Shown here piece after piece: positions 17,098 through 25,432 of a stretch of 64,000 nt of DNA. The notes beneath the pieces are model-generated. The model worked only from the letters and a program-made list of their open reading frames with translations. It was not told where the DNA came from and searched no databases. Source of the stretch: Haloferax elongans ATCC BAA-1513 (GTDB taxonomy: Archaea; Halobacteriota; Halobacteria; Halobacteriales; Haloferacaceae); assembly GCF_000336755.1 (NCBI RefSeq), contig NZ_AOLK01000012.1, positions 1 through 64,000 of the forward strand, in the 5' to 3' direction. The translations under genes and the position numbers were made by a program. Every line of letters begins with the position of its first letter. Position 1 is the first letter of the stretch.

Positions 17098-18078
17098 ATG
17101 AACATGCTCTACGACGGTGAGTGGCGAACCGACGAGTTCGTCGCCAACAACGAAGACGGCGAGTTCGAGCGACAGACCACGACGTTCCGAAACTGGGTCG
17201 GCGAGGACGAGCGGTTCCCCGTCGAATCAGGTCGGTACCATCTGTACATCTGTCGCGCCTGTCCGTGGGCACACCGCACTGCGATGACGCGCGCACTCAT
17301 GGGACTCGAAGACGTCATCTCCCTCTCGCTCGTCGACCCAGTGCGCATCGACGACGGGTGGGAGTTCTCCGAGGAGAACCCCGACCCCCTCTACGGCGAG
17401 GAGTTCCTGCGCGATATCTACCTTCGTGCCGACGACGAGTTCACCGGCCGCGTCACGGTCCCAGTGCTGTGGGACAAAGAACGCGAGACCATCGTCAACA
17501 ACGAGTCGCGCGAGATAATGCGAATGCTGACGACCGCGTTTTCGGACCTCGCCACGACCGACATCGACTTGCTTCCCGAGGGGTCCGAAGACGAGGTTGA
17601 CCGCCTCATCGACGAGATTTACGAGCCAATAAACAACGGCGTCTATCGCGCCGGATTCGCGACGACGCAGGAAGCCTACGAAAACGCCGTCACCGAACTG
17701 TTCGACGCGCTGGACCACTGGGACGACGTGCTCGCAGACCAGCGATACCTCGCCGGCGACACGCTCACCGAGGCCGATATCGCGATGTTCGTGACGCTGA
17801 TTCGCTTCGACCACGTCTACCACACACACTTCAAGTGCAACAAGAAGGCCATCCACGAGTACGACAACCTCTGGAACTACACGAAGGAACTCTATCAGTT
17901 GCCCGGCGTCGAACAGACGGTCAACATGGACCACATCGTTCGCCACTACTTCGTCAGCCACGGCGACATCAACCCCAAGCGTATCTACGGGGTCGGCCCG
18001 GACCTCGATTTCACCGCGCCGCACGACCGGGACCGCCTCGACGCCGACCTCCCGCCGGCTATCGCTGCTGACGACTAA
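17098..18078 (+). CDS. Glutathionyl-hydroquinone reductase family protein (GST Xi class)
   Basis: A 326-residue homologue of YqjG/ECM4 enzymes, which remove thiol adducts from hydroquinones. The thioredoxin-like domain carries the nucleophile Cys55 in CRACPWAHR, and the all-helical C-terminal domain has GDTLTEADIAMFVTLIRFDHVYHTHFKCN, with the family's hydroquinone-site residues. Haloarchaea make gamma-glutamylcysteine and not glutathione, so the natural thiol is probably that. ATG 17098 (MNMLYDGEW) was chosen; a second ATG lies two codons later. It stands alone between thi4 (divergent) and the molybdopterin protein. Confidence 0.87.
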   Translation: MNMLYDGEWRTDEFVANNEDGEFERQTTTFRNWVGEDERFPVESGRYHLYICRACPWAHRTAMTRALMGLEDVISLSLVDPVRIDDGWEFSEENPDPLYGEEFLRDIYLRADDEFTGRVTVPVLWDKERETIVNNESREIMRMLTTAFSDLATTDIDLLPEGSEDEVDRLIDEIYEPINNGVYRAGFATTQEAYENAVTELFDALDHWDDVLADQRYLAGDTLTEADIAMFVTLIRFDHVYHTHFKCNKKAIHEYDNLWNYTKELYQLPGVEQTVNMDHIVRHYFVSHGDINPKRIYGVGPDLDFTAPHDRDRLDADLPPAIAADD

Positions 18079-18153
18079 GCACGGCACCGACTCCGTTTTC
18101 GCTTCTCTCTCCCCCGCGACGAATACTTCCGGTCTCCAGCGCTAGGTGTTCAC

Positions 18154-19227
18154 ATGGCCGGTCGAATAGCCCAGCTTCGAAATCGACTCGAACCGCCACC
18201 CCGAGCGGTGGACTGGTCGATTCTCGTACTCGTGGTGTTCGAGACGCTCTCCGGCGTCCTCAGCCTCGGCGCTGGCCATCCCGCGAACGCTCTCCTCTTC
18301 GTCACCCACGGTGTTGCTGGCCTCTCGCTCGTCGCCCTCGTCGGGTTCAAACTCTATCGCGTCCGCCACCGCGTCCTCGACTCGCGCCTCCACGACCGAA
18401 CGACGGCCATCTCTGTCCTGCTCGCCATCGTCGCGCTCGCGGCACTCGGAACCGGAATCGCGTGGGTTGCGGGCGTCGAGATTCGGGTCGGCTTCTGGAC
18501 GCTCCTCAACGTCCACATCGGCTTCGGCCTCCTCGTGATTCCGATTCTCCTCGTCCATCTCCGGTCGCGGTTTCACACGCCGAGCAGAGCCGACTTCGAG
18601 GGCCGTCGCCGGGCGCTCCAGTACGGGGCGCTCCTCGTCTTCGGTGCGGCCGCATACCGAGCGACCGAAATCGCCGGGACTGTCCAAGGGACGACACGGC
18701 GATTCACCGGGTCGCGCCCGCTCCCGGAGGGGTCTGGAAACGCCTCATTCCCGGTCACGAGTTGGGTCGCCGACGACCCGGACCCTATCGACCCGGACAG
18801 GTGGTCGCTTTCGGTCGTCGGTCTCGTTTCCGACCCACTCGAATTCGGCGTCTCCGACCTTGACCCCGACGAGACGCAGTCGGTCCTCCTCGACTGCACG
18901 AGTGGCTGGTACACAGAACAGGACTGGACTGGGATTCGCCTCGGCGACCTGCTCGATTCGGCCGGAGTCGAGGAGGCTGCCCGCTGGGTCACGATTCGGT
19001 CGGTGACGGGCTATCGGTGGTCGTTCCCCATCGCGGAAGCCCGCGAGATGCTGCTTGCGACTCGCGTCGGCGACGAACCACTCTCCCACGGCCACGGTGC
19101 ACCGCTTCGACTCGTCGCCCCGAATCGGCGCGGCTTCCAGTGGGTCAAGTGGATAGCAACAATCGAGGTGCGGCGGCGACGCGACCCGGCACAGTGGGTG
19201 GCAGTGCTGGTGAGTGGGTTTAGCTGA
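18154..19227 (+). CDS. Membrane-anchored molybdopterin oxidoreductase (sulfite-oxidase fold)
   Basis: A 357-residue fusion. Residues 1-165 hold four transmembrane helices with His at 52, 121 and 135, a pattern like a b-type cytochrome. Residues ~195-345 are a sulfite-oxidase-type molybdopterin domain with the metal-ligand Cys248 in LLDCTSGW, then PLSHGHGAPLRLVAP and KWIATIEV. No Tat signal is present; anchoring is through the N-terminal domain. YedY/MsrP pairs place the heme subunit and the Mo subunit on separate genes, whereas here both are one chain. The electron partner and substrate are unknown. Confidence 0.82.
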   Translation: MAGRIAQLRNRLEPPPRAVDWSILVLVVFETLSGVLSLGAGHPANALLFVTHGVAGLSLVALVGFKLYRVRHRVLDSRLHDRTTAISVLLAIVALAALGTGIAWVAGVEIRVGFWTLLNVHIGFGLLVIPILLVHLRSRFHTPSRADFEGRRRALQYGALLVFGAAAYRATEIAGTVQGTTRRFTGSRPLPEGSGNASFPVTSWVADDPDPIDPDRWSLSVVGLVSDPLEFGVSDLDPDETQSVLLDCTSGWYTEQDWTGIRLGDLLDSAGVEEAARWVTIRSVTGYRWSFPIAEAREMLLATRVGDEPLSHGHGAPLRLVAPNRRGFQWVKWIATIEVRRRRDPAQWVAVLVSGFS

Positions 19228-19288
19228 AGTCGCTCTGCTGAATCTCTAAATGGCCAAGTGTCAAATCAGTCACTGTCTCCCACAGAGC

Positions 19289-19972
19289 ATGAACACGACT
19301 TTCGAACTCGTTCCGTTCCACGAGGACGCTGCTGTTGCAGTCGCGCTTGGAACACTACTTATTCAGCGGGGCTCGGTTGACCCAACACCACTTGCTGAAA
19401 TTGCCCGTGAGTTCGATATAGACCCAGACCAACTGACGGTAGCTGCCATCAAACTTGGTGTGGAAGACGAGATTCTAGATGACGTGGCGGTCCCAGAAGG
19501 TGAGCAAATCAGCCAGCGGTCTCCGCCTGAATTCCTTGCCTCGAAAGGCTCAGTAACACGAGAATACGGCGGTCTGCGTGACCCTGGTCCGGGTGAGTCA
19601 ACCACGAGAACGAACGAGATGTCGTTCCAGAGTTGGCTTCTCGTCGAAGCGACAAAGTCGGCGAGGGAGACCGTCAACCAACTGTTGTCCGACCATTTCG
19701 GTGATGAAGCAGCGGTTGTGCGGGCTGGTACACAGGCCGCTATCGGAACGGCAGCGTTCCCAGAACGGATTCTGTGGGTGGCGGTCAGTTATCCTATCGA
19801 CAAAACCGACCCGAAAACGGTTCCTGCGGTTCCAAACCCGCCTTCGTTCCCGTTCGACCGTCTCGGTGAAATCCTTCCACAAACACTCAACGTACCTGTT
19901 GAACACGGGGGCGAGACGTTTCTCGTTCGGAACATCCCTGTTGTCCCGTTTCGAGAACCGCGCGAGTACTAA
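19289..19972 (+). CDS. Orphan protein, unknown function, atypical composition
   Basis: A 227-residue protein (MNTTFELVPFHEDAAVA...). The first ~65 residues look helical, with FDIDPDQLTVAAIKLG resembling a small helix-turn-helix. A Pro/Ser/Thr-rich linker follows, and then an alpha/beta C-terminal region with ILWVAVSYP and ETFLVRNIPVVPF. I do not recognise a family. Third codon positions are visibly less G/C-biased than in the neighbouring genes, which suggests recent acquisition. The ATG at 19289 fits the hydrophobic N-terminus better than the upstream ATG at 19250. Single gene, convergent with the PPS gene. Confidence 0.68.
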   Translation: MNTTFELVPFHEDAAVAVALGTLLIQRGSVDPTPLAEIAREFDIDPDQLTVAAIKLGVEDEILDDVAVPEGEQISQRSPPEFLASKGSVTREYGGLRDPGPGESTTRTNEMSFQSWLLVEATKSARETVNQLLSDHFGDEAAVVRAGTQAAIGTAAFPERILWVAVSYPIDKTDPKTVPAVPNPPSFPFDRLGEILPQTLNVPVEHGGETFLVRNIPVVPFREPREY

Positions 19973-20039
19973 CTGGCGCTTTGTCGAAATGCTCAACAGG
20001 TAATCTATCCGGCCCTCCGATTGCTATCGTTCCGAATCG

Positions 20040-20792
20040 CTACTCGCCGCCTTCGCCCGAGCGAATCGCCTGCTCGGCCGCTTCGAGCGCCTCGTCGGCG
20101 TCGAACTCGGCGACGATGGCTTCGAGTTCTTCACGGCTGGCGTCTCGGAGTTCGCGGGCGTGGGCGGTGATGTTCGGAACCGCGCGCATGATGTTGTCCA
20201 CGATGGGCACCGTCGCCACCTGTGCCGAGCGCGACATCGGGTTGAGGTCGACGACGATTTCGGTTTTGTCCATCTCGCCGAGTGCTTCCGCGCGGTCGCC
20301 GTCTTCGAGGGGGACGACGACGACGTCTGCGCTTCCGATTCCGTCGGCATCGACTTTGGCGCGCTCGTGGTCCAGCCCAGGAATGCGGCCGTCTGCGGTC
20401 AGTCCCTTCACCTGCTCGATGCCGTGTTCGTGGAGGTGGTCGGCGATGGCCTGCATTCGCTCTTCGGTCCGGTTGAAGAGGTTGACTTCCACGTCGGCAC
20501 CGACCGCTTCGGCGAGGTCGCCGATTTCCGCGGGACAGAGTGCGGCCACGTTGCCGTTGACCGAGATGACCGGGTGGTCGGCGAGAAGGAGATGCGCGGC
20601 CGCAGCACGCTCGGCGGCGTCGGCACTGGGAATCGTCTGCTCGCCGAGGAGGTAGTCGAACGCTTCGCCGCGACCCTGTGCGATGAGGCCCTGCTTGCTC
20701 GTGATGCCCTTTTCCACGCCGTCTTCGATACGATGTCGAGTGAGAAGCGACTGGTAGCGGGGGTGGCTTTCAGGAATCTCGATGTCGCTCAT
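20040..20792 (-). CDS. 4-phosphopantoate--beta-alanine ligase
   Basis: Archaeal phosphopantothenate synthetase: joins 4-phosphopantoate with beta-alanine using ATP. With pantoate kinase it replaces the bacterial PanC/CoaA route to CoA. Signatures in the 250-residue product are IPESHPRYQSLLTR at the N-terminus, VSVNGNVAAL, FNRTEER and VVDLNPMSRSAQ. It lies 74 nt downstream of the pantoate kinase gene on the same strand, and the pair is a known archaeal arrangement. The C-terminus is a charged helix. Confidence 0.92.
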   Translation of the reverse strand: MSDIEIPESHPRYQSLLTRHRIEDGVEKGITSKQGLIAQGRGEAFDYLLGEQTIPSADAAERAAAAHLLLADHPVISVNGNVAALCPAEIGDLAEAVGADVEVNLFNRTEERMQAIADHLHEHGIEQVKGLTADGRIPGLDHERAKVDADGIGSADVVVVPLEDGDRAEALGEMDKTEIVVDLNPMSRSAQVATVPIVDNIMRAVPNITAHARELRDASREELEAIVAEFDADEALEAAEQAIRSGEGGE

Positions 20793-20866
20793 TGGATAGG
20801 AGTCGTCGCCGGGGGTCTAACACGTTTTCTCATTTCCCCCACCGCGATACCGCCGGGTGCCGAGAA

Positions 20867-21706
20867 CTACTGGCTTTCCAGCGTCGCACCCGCCGGGTGC
20901 ACGCGGCAGACTTCGGGGTCGTAGCCCGCGTCGGAGAGGCCCGTTCCGATGGCGAAGACCGTCTCGCCGAGCATCGCCATGGCGGCGTCTCCGCCCGCAG
21001 CAGAGACGTCCTCGATGGCGTTCTCGACGCGGTCGGTGAGCAGCCCTGCGTCGCGGGCGAACTGCTGACACTCGGTGACGAACCGGCTCAGTGTTGGCTC
21101 ATCCCGGAGGTTTCCAAGGGCCGCCTCGCCCGCGGCCGTGAGCGCAGTCGTATCTCCCGAAAGTACGTCAGCCGTCGAGAGACCGCCGAAGGCGATGTAC
21201 TCGATTTGGGGGCGTGCCGGGATGCCATCCATCCGCCCGTGTTCCGGCGCGCCGGGTTCGACGCGAATGGGCAGTCCGCCGCGTGCCTGTGCGACCACGT
21301 CACCGAGTCCGGTTCCAGCCCGCACTTCTGCTTCGTGCGCGACGGTGACGAGGTCGTTTTCGGAGTGACCACAGTCGAAGACGGCGTTAGCTGCGAGGGC
21401 CGTTCCGAGTGCCATTCCTCCTGAGACGCCGAACCCGGCACCGAGCGGGAGTTCGCTCTCGGCCCGGACGGTGGCGGTCACGCCGAGTCGCCGAAGCACG
21501 TCCGCGACGGGCGGCATTTCGACTGTCTCACCATCGAGGGTGACGACGGATTCGGCCGCCGGTTCGACGGTCACGGTGACGCCGTGAGAGAGCGTTACCC
21601 CCGCACCACGCGACCCTGCGACTGCTGGGTCGTCGGCGGGGTGGGCGCTGAAGAAGCCGGTGATGTGACCGGGCACGAATGCCGTCGCGTCGTCGCTCAT
21701 CGTCAT
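20867..21706 (-). CDS. Pantoate kinase (GHMP family)
   Basis: Phosphorylates pantoate with ATP, the first step of the archaeal branch to 4'-phosphopantothenate. This 279-residue GHMP kinase has the ATP-binding loop LPLGAGFGVSGGMALGTA near residues 86-103 and the N-terminal FVPGHITGFF typical of PoK. A second possible start lies two codons inside (MSDDATAF at 21700). It is the first gene of the two-gene CoA unit with the phosphopantoate ligase. Upstream lies the SHOCT protein, separated by 58 nt. Confidence 0.9.
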   Translation of the reverse strand: MTMSDDATAFVPGHITGFFSAHPADDPAVAGSRGAGVTLSHGVTVTVEPAAESVVTLDGETVEMPPVADVLRRLGVTATVRAESELPLGAGFGVSGGMALGTALAANAVFDCGHSENDLVTVAHEAEVRAGTGLGDVVAQARGGLPIRVEPGAPEHGRMDGIPARPQIEYIAFGGLSTADVLSGDTTALTAAGEAALGNLRDEPTLSRFVTECQQFARDAGLLTDRVENAIEDVSAAGGDAAMAMLGETVFAIGTGLSDAGYDPEVCRVHPAGATLESQ

Positions 21707-21764
21707 CCCCTCGGCCGGGGTCGGTTAACGGTGTTGCGTTTCGTCGGTCCGAGTTCTCTCCCCG

Positions 21765-22199
21765 TCAGTTTCGGTCGAGTTCCTCGTTGGTGGCGTCTAT
21801 AGCTGTCTCTTCTCGGGTGTCGCTGGCCGTTCGCTTTCTGGCGTCGGCGACCGTCTCGGTTTCCAACAACCGTTCGACCTTGGCTTCGAACTCCGCTTCG
21901 GTGAGCTCCCCGGCTGCGTAGCGTTGCCGGAGTGTTTCGAGCGCGTCTTGCGTCTCGGACTGCTGTGGGTCTTCAGCGTCTTCCTCGTGGCGGGACTCGT
22001 ATATTTTCACGAGCGCGAGTGCTGCGGGAAGGACGCCTGCGAACCCAATCGGGAACGCCACCCAGAACCACGAGACGTCGAGCGCGAGTAGGCCGAAGCC
22101 GACGAGGAGGATAAGCCCGATGACGACGCCGGCGACTAACTCTTCGAGCGGTGAATCGTCATCGTCGAGGCTGTCGACGATTCTGCCGCGGTTGCTCAT
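21765..22199 (-). CDS. SHOCT-domain membrane protein
   Basis: A 144-residue protein. Residues 20-42 and 47-66 are two transmembrane helices. A soluble segment contains the short SHOCT motif LETLRQRYAAGELTEAEFEAKVERLLE near residues 88-114, a small domain found at the ends of many membrane proteins and thought to mediate oligomerisation. The tail is charged. Function unknown. It is upstream of pantoate kinase on the same strand, with a 58-nt gap. Confidence 0.8.
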   Translation of the reverse strand: MSNRGRIVDSLDDDDSPLEELVAGVVIGLILLVGFGLLALDVSWFWVAFPIGFAGVLPAALALVKIYESRHEEDAEDPQQSETQDALETLRQRYAAGELTEAEFEAKVERLLETETVADARKRTASDTREETAIDATNEELDRN

Positions 22200-22312
22200 C
22201 GACCCCTCCGTCGGAGACCGGACTGGTACATGGTGGTATCACTCGTCGGGAGGGTAACGACTGTTTCGCTGCTGTGGCCGCAAAAGAATGCTCCTCGTTG
22301 GTTCGTCAGGTC

Positions 22313-22327
22313 GTCGCCTACGGCGAC
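22313..22327. terminator. Hairpin in the aspS 3' region
   Basis: GTCGCC-TAC-GGCGAC is a perfect 6-bp stem. It lies about 80-95 nt past the aspS stop in the direction of aspS transcription and is the second of two hairpins there. Confidence 0.35.
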
Positions 22328-22357
22328 AGACGCTGACGGTCGCGCGGGAACTCGGTC

Positions 22358-22374
22358 GCAAATCGGAGATTTGC
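22358..22374. terminator. Hairpin just downstream of aspS
   Basis: GCAAATC-GGA-GATTTGC is a perfect 7-bp stem with a triloop, 32-48 nt past the aspS stop. The 206-nt gap 22200-22405 holds no gene, and these two hairpins are its only structure. A terminator or a dispersed short repeat are both possible. Confidence 0.4.
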
Positions 22375-22405
22375 TCCCTGCTCCCGCTCGCAGAAACGCC
22401 TTCGT

Positions 22406-23710
22406 CTAGGGACTCAGGCGTTGTCTGTCTCGCGGGAAGAGAACAGCCTCTCGGATGTTCTCCAGTCCGAGCATCGTCATGATGAGACGCTCGCCGCCGA
22501 GGCCGAAGCCTGCGTGCGGGGGCATGCCGTACTTGAACATCTTCGTGTAGTACTCGAACGCGTCGGGGTCGAGACCCTGCTGCTCGAACCCGGCGACGAG
22601 GTGTTCGAAGCGGTGTTCACGCTGGCCACCCGAGACGAGCTCCATGTTCGGGTGCATCATGTCGAAGCCCGTCGAGAGGGTGTCGTCGTCGTCGTGGTCC
22701 TTGATGTAGAACGGCTTGATTTCGCTGGGCCAGTCGGTGATGAAGTAGTGCTCGCCGACGTCCTCACCGAGCGCCTTCTCGCCTTCCGTGGGAAGGTCGT
22801 CGCCCCAGACGAGCTGCTCGTCGAGTTCGCCCGTCGCGTTGATGCGCTGGATGGCCTCTTCGTAGGTGAGACGCGGGAACTCGCCGGACGGCGCTTCGAA
22901 CTCCTCGGCGAGGCCGAGTGCTTCGAGTTCGTCCTGGCAGTTCTCTTCGACTGCCTCGTAGGCGGCCTTGACGACCGCTTCACAGACGTCCATCGCTTCG
23001 GTGTGGTCGATGAAGGCTGACTCGAAGTCGATGGAGGTCGCCTCGTTGAGGTGTCGCGGCGTGTTGTGCTCTTCGGCGCGGAAAATCGGGCCGACTTCGA
23101 AGACGCGTTCGAGACCGGAGCCGACCATCAGCTGCTTGAACAGCTGCGGCGACTGGTTCATGAACGCTTCCTGTCCGAAGTAGGTGATGGGGAAGAGTTC
23201 GGTGCCGCCTTCGGTACCCGTGGCGACGATTTTCGGCGTGTTGATCTCGGTTGCGCGGAGGTCGCGGAATTTCTCGCGAACGGCGCGCTGGACTTCGGCG
23301 CGAATCTCGAAGATTGCCTTCACCTCGTCCTTGCGGAGGTCGAGCGTCCGGTTGTCGAGACGCGTCGAGAGTTCGGCGTCGACCTTGCCGGAGGGGTCGA
23401 GCGGAAGCTGCGGGTCGGCCTCGGCGATGACGTCGAGGCTCTCAGGCGTGACTTCAACCCCCGTCGGCGCGCGCGGCTCTTCTGCGACGTCGCCGGTGAC
23501 GCTGATGACGCTCTCGCGGTGGACGCCCAGCCCCGTCTCGACGAGGTCCTCGTCCATCTCGTCTTTCTCGAACTTGACCTGAATCTTGCCCGTCGTATCG
23601 CGGAGAATCAGGAACGCGATACCGCCGAGGTCACGAATCTCGTGAACCCAGCCGGCGACGGTGACCGTGTCGCCGGGTTCGGCGTCGGCCGTGTACGTTC
23701 GGTTTCGCAT
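22406..23710 (-). CDS. aspS: Aspartate--tRNA(Asp/Asn) ligase
   Basis: Class IIb aminoacyl-tRNA synthetase of 434 residues. The N-terminal OB fold binds the anticodon; the catalytic core has [14 protein letters not shown] (motif 2) and [15 protein letters not shown] (motif 3). In the OB fold, [11 protein letters not shown] has His23 where discriminating archaeal AspRS has Trp, and Pro82 where they have Lys. These are the marks of a non-discriminating enzyme that also charges tRNA-Asn; GatB in this window would then amidate Asp-tRNA-Asn. Start is ATG 23710. Divergent from the DUF4013 gene. Confidence 0.95.
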   Translation of the reverse strand: MRNRTYTADAEPGDTVTVAGWVHEIRDLGGIAFLILRDTTGKIQVKFEKDEMDEDLVETGLGVHRESVISVTGDVAEEPRAPTGVEVTPESLDVIAEADPQLPLDPSGKVDAELSTRLDNRTLDLRKDEVKAIFEIRAEVQRAVREKFRDLRATEINTPKIVATGTEGGTELFPITYFGQEAFMNQSPQLFKQLMVGSGLERVFEVGPIFRAEEHNTPRHLNEATSIDFESAFIDHTEAMDVCEAVVKAAYEAVEENCQDELEALGLAEEFEAPSGEFPRLTYEEAIQRINATGELDEQLVWGDDLPTEGEKALGEDVGEHYFITDWPSEIKPFYIKDHDDDDTLSTGFDMMHPNMELVSGGQREHRFEHLVAGFEQQGLDPDAFEYYTKMFKYGMPPHAGFGLGGERLIMTMLGLENIREAVLFPRDRQRLSP

Positions 23711-23833
23711 ACGACGTGATTCCTGACCGTGCGCCTTAAACACGGTCGTTTCGCTCTTGCGAGTCATTTGGTACCACACTCCTCTGCCGGGACGGAGGTT
23801 TATGTACGATACCGGGACCACTCCGGCGCGAAC

Positions 23834-24568
23834 ATGGACTTCTCAGACCTCGAATCCGCGCTCGCACTCCCGCTCGCCGAGGACACGTCGCTCGACACGG
23901 CGGCCGTCGGCGTGCTCGCGACACTCGCTTCGTTCGTCACGCCCCTCGCAGGTATCGTGCTCGTCGGCTACGTCGTCCGACTGGTTCGCGCCGGGGGCCG
24001 AACTACGACTGCGCTCCCCGCGTTCGATGAGTTCGGGGGCGTGGTGGTCGATGGGGTGCGACTTTCGGGGGTCCTCGTCGCCCTGCAGCTTCCGGCGGTG
24101 GGTATCGCAGTCGCCGTCGCGAAGCTCGCCGGCGCATCGTTCGCGACGCTCGTGTACGCCGCCGAGATGCAATCACTGCACGTCGTTGGCCACTCTGTTC
24201 TCGTAGTCGTCGGACTCGTCGCGGCCGGCGGTGCCGCACTCGTCGGGACGTATTTCTCCGCCGCAGCAACAGTCGCAGTCGCGCGTGAACGGTCGCTCGT
24301 CGCGGCTGTTCCCACAACCCGCGAACTTGCCTCGGACATGTCGTTCGTCCCCGTCGTCTCGGCTGTCGCGCTGGTCGTCTTCGCCGGTCGGCTCCTCGCC
24401 GCGCTCTTCGGGGCGCTCCCGCTCGTCGGCAGCGTGCTCGCGGCTCTCGTGTCGTTCTTCGCACTCGTCGCGTCCGCGGCGCTCCTCGGACGGGGGGCCT
24501 CGAAACTCGCAGCACACGACAGCGCCTCCCGCCCAGACTCAACTGTCGATGCGGTCGGGTCGGCGTAG
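23834..24568 (+). CDS. DUF4013-type membrane protein
   Basis: A 244-residue integral membrane protein with about five to six helices. Small-residue-rich segments such as [21 protein letters not shown] and [19 protein letters not shown] are typical of the DUF4013 group found widely in haloarchaea. Function unknown. ATG 23834 ([17 protein letters not shown]) matches the usual short acidic N-terminus. It is divergent from aspS and convergent with the GGGP synthase gene 34 nt away, across a purine-rich spacer (AGAAGAGAAGAGGAGAGG). Confidence 0.75.
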   Translation: MDFSDLESALALPLAEDTSLDTAAVGVLATLASFVTPLAGIVLVGYVVRLVRAGGRTTTALPAFDEFGGVVVDGVRLSGVLVALQLPAVGIAVAVAKLAGASFATLVYAAEMQSLHVVGHSVLVVVGLVAAGGAALVGTYFSAAATVAVARERSLVAAVPTTRELASDMSFVPVVSAVALVVFAGRLLAALFGALPLVGSVLAALVSFFALVASAALLGRGASKLAAHDSASRPDSTVDAVGSA

Positions 24569-24602
24569 AAGAGAAGAGGAGAGGAGGGAGACCGTTCGGT
24601 CG

Positions 24603-25328
24603 TTATTCCGCGTCGACGAGTTCCGCCGTGGCGTCTTTCGCGCCTTCGACGGTCTCACGGACGGCATCGACACCCTTGTCGTGCAGGAGGTTCCCGACGA
24701 CCACTACGTCGGCGCACTTGCCCATCTCGTAGGCCGACTCGTAGTCGTGGATGCCGCCGCCGTAGAACAGCGTCGCGTCGTCCAGTGCGTCGTGGGCTGC
24801 ACAGACCTTCTCGGGGTCGCCGTAGGTGCCCGAGTACTCCACGTAGATGATGTCCTGACCGAACATCCTCTCGGCCACGCGGGCGAAGGACGCCACGTCC
24901 TCGGCGGACTGGTCGGTGTCGGCGTCGGTGTACTCGGCCACCGACGAGTCGGGGTTCATGACGATGTACGCCTCGGTGTGGGTGCGGTCCCAGTCGAGGC
25001 CGTCTTCGATGCGGACCCACTCTTTGTGCGCGCCGGTAATCCAGAAGGAGTCACTGGCGTTGAACACCGTCGGGATGAGGTAGCCGTCCAGCGCCGGGTC
25101 GTCGATGACGACGCCGGGATTCGACGGTTCCTGATAAATCGGCACGTCGTACTTCGCCGTGGCCTCGACGACGCGCTCCATCTTCTCTTCGGTGATGTCG
25201 AGCGTGCCGCCGATTTCCAGCGCGTCGGTGCCGGTCTCGCAGACGTCTTCGAACGTTTCGCCGTCGACGAGGTCTTTGTCGGGGTCGATTTTGGTGATGT
25301 GGTCCCAGTCTTCCCAGGGATAGCTCAT
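24603..25328 (-). CDS. Geranylgeranylglyceryl phosphate synthase
   Basis: Forms the first ether bond of archaeal lipids, joining geranylgeranyl-PP to sn-glycerol-1-phosphate. This 241-residue TIM-barrel of the PcrB/GGGPS family has the phosphate-binding segments [25 protein letters not shown] and [11 protein letters not shown], and VVVVGNLLH near the C-terminus. It is a membrane-lipid housekeeping gene, cytosolic. It is convergent with the DUF4013 gene and divergent from the Mrr endonuclease gene, with 104 nt between the latter two starts. Confidence 0.93.
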   Translation of the reverse strand: MSYPWEDWDHITKIDPDKDLVDGETFEDVCETGTDALEIGGTLDITEEKMERVVEATAKYDVPIYQEPSNPGVVIDDPALDGYLIPTVFNASDSFWITGAHKEWVRIEDGLDWDRTHTEAYIVMNPDSSVAEYTDADTDQSAEDVASFARVAERMFGQDIIYVEYSGTYGDPEKVCAAHDALDDATLFYGGGIHDYESAYEMGKCADVVVVGNLLHDKGVDAVRETVEGAKDATAELVDAE

Positions 25329-25398
25329 TGGTCGGTCTATGCTTGAGGGGGCCTAAAAAGCGTGCGGAAGTGGTGGGAGACACTCGGACGAAAGTGAA

Positions 25399-25405
25399 TT
25401 TAAAA
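25399..25405 (+). promoter_or_regulatory. TATA box of the Mrr-like gene
   Basis: TTTAAAA centred about 31 nt before the ATG at 25433, consistent with a leaderless transcript. It supports that start over the longer in-frame reading beginning at 25328. Confidence 0.5.
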
Positions 25406-25432
25406 CTATCTGCTACCAAATCAGCTGTTAAG

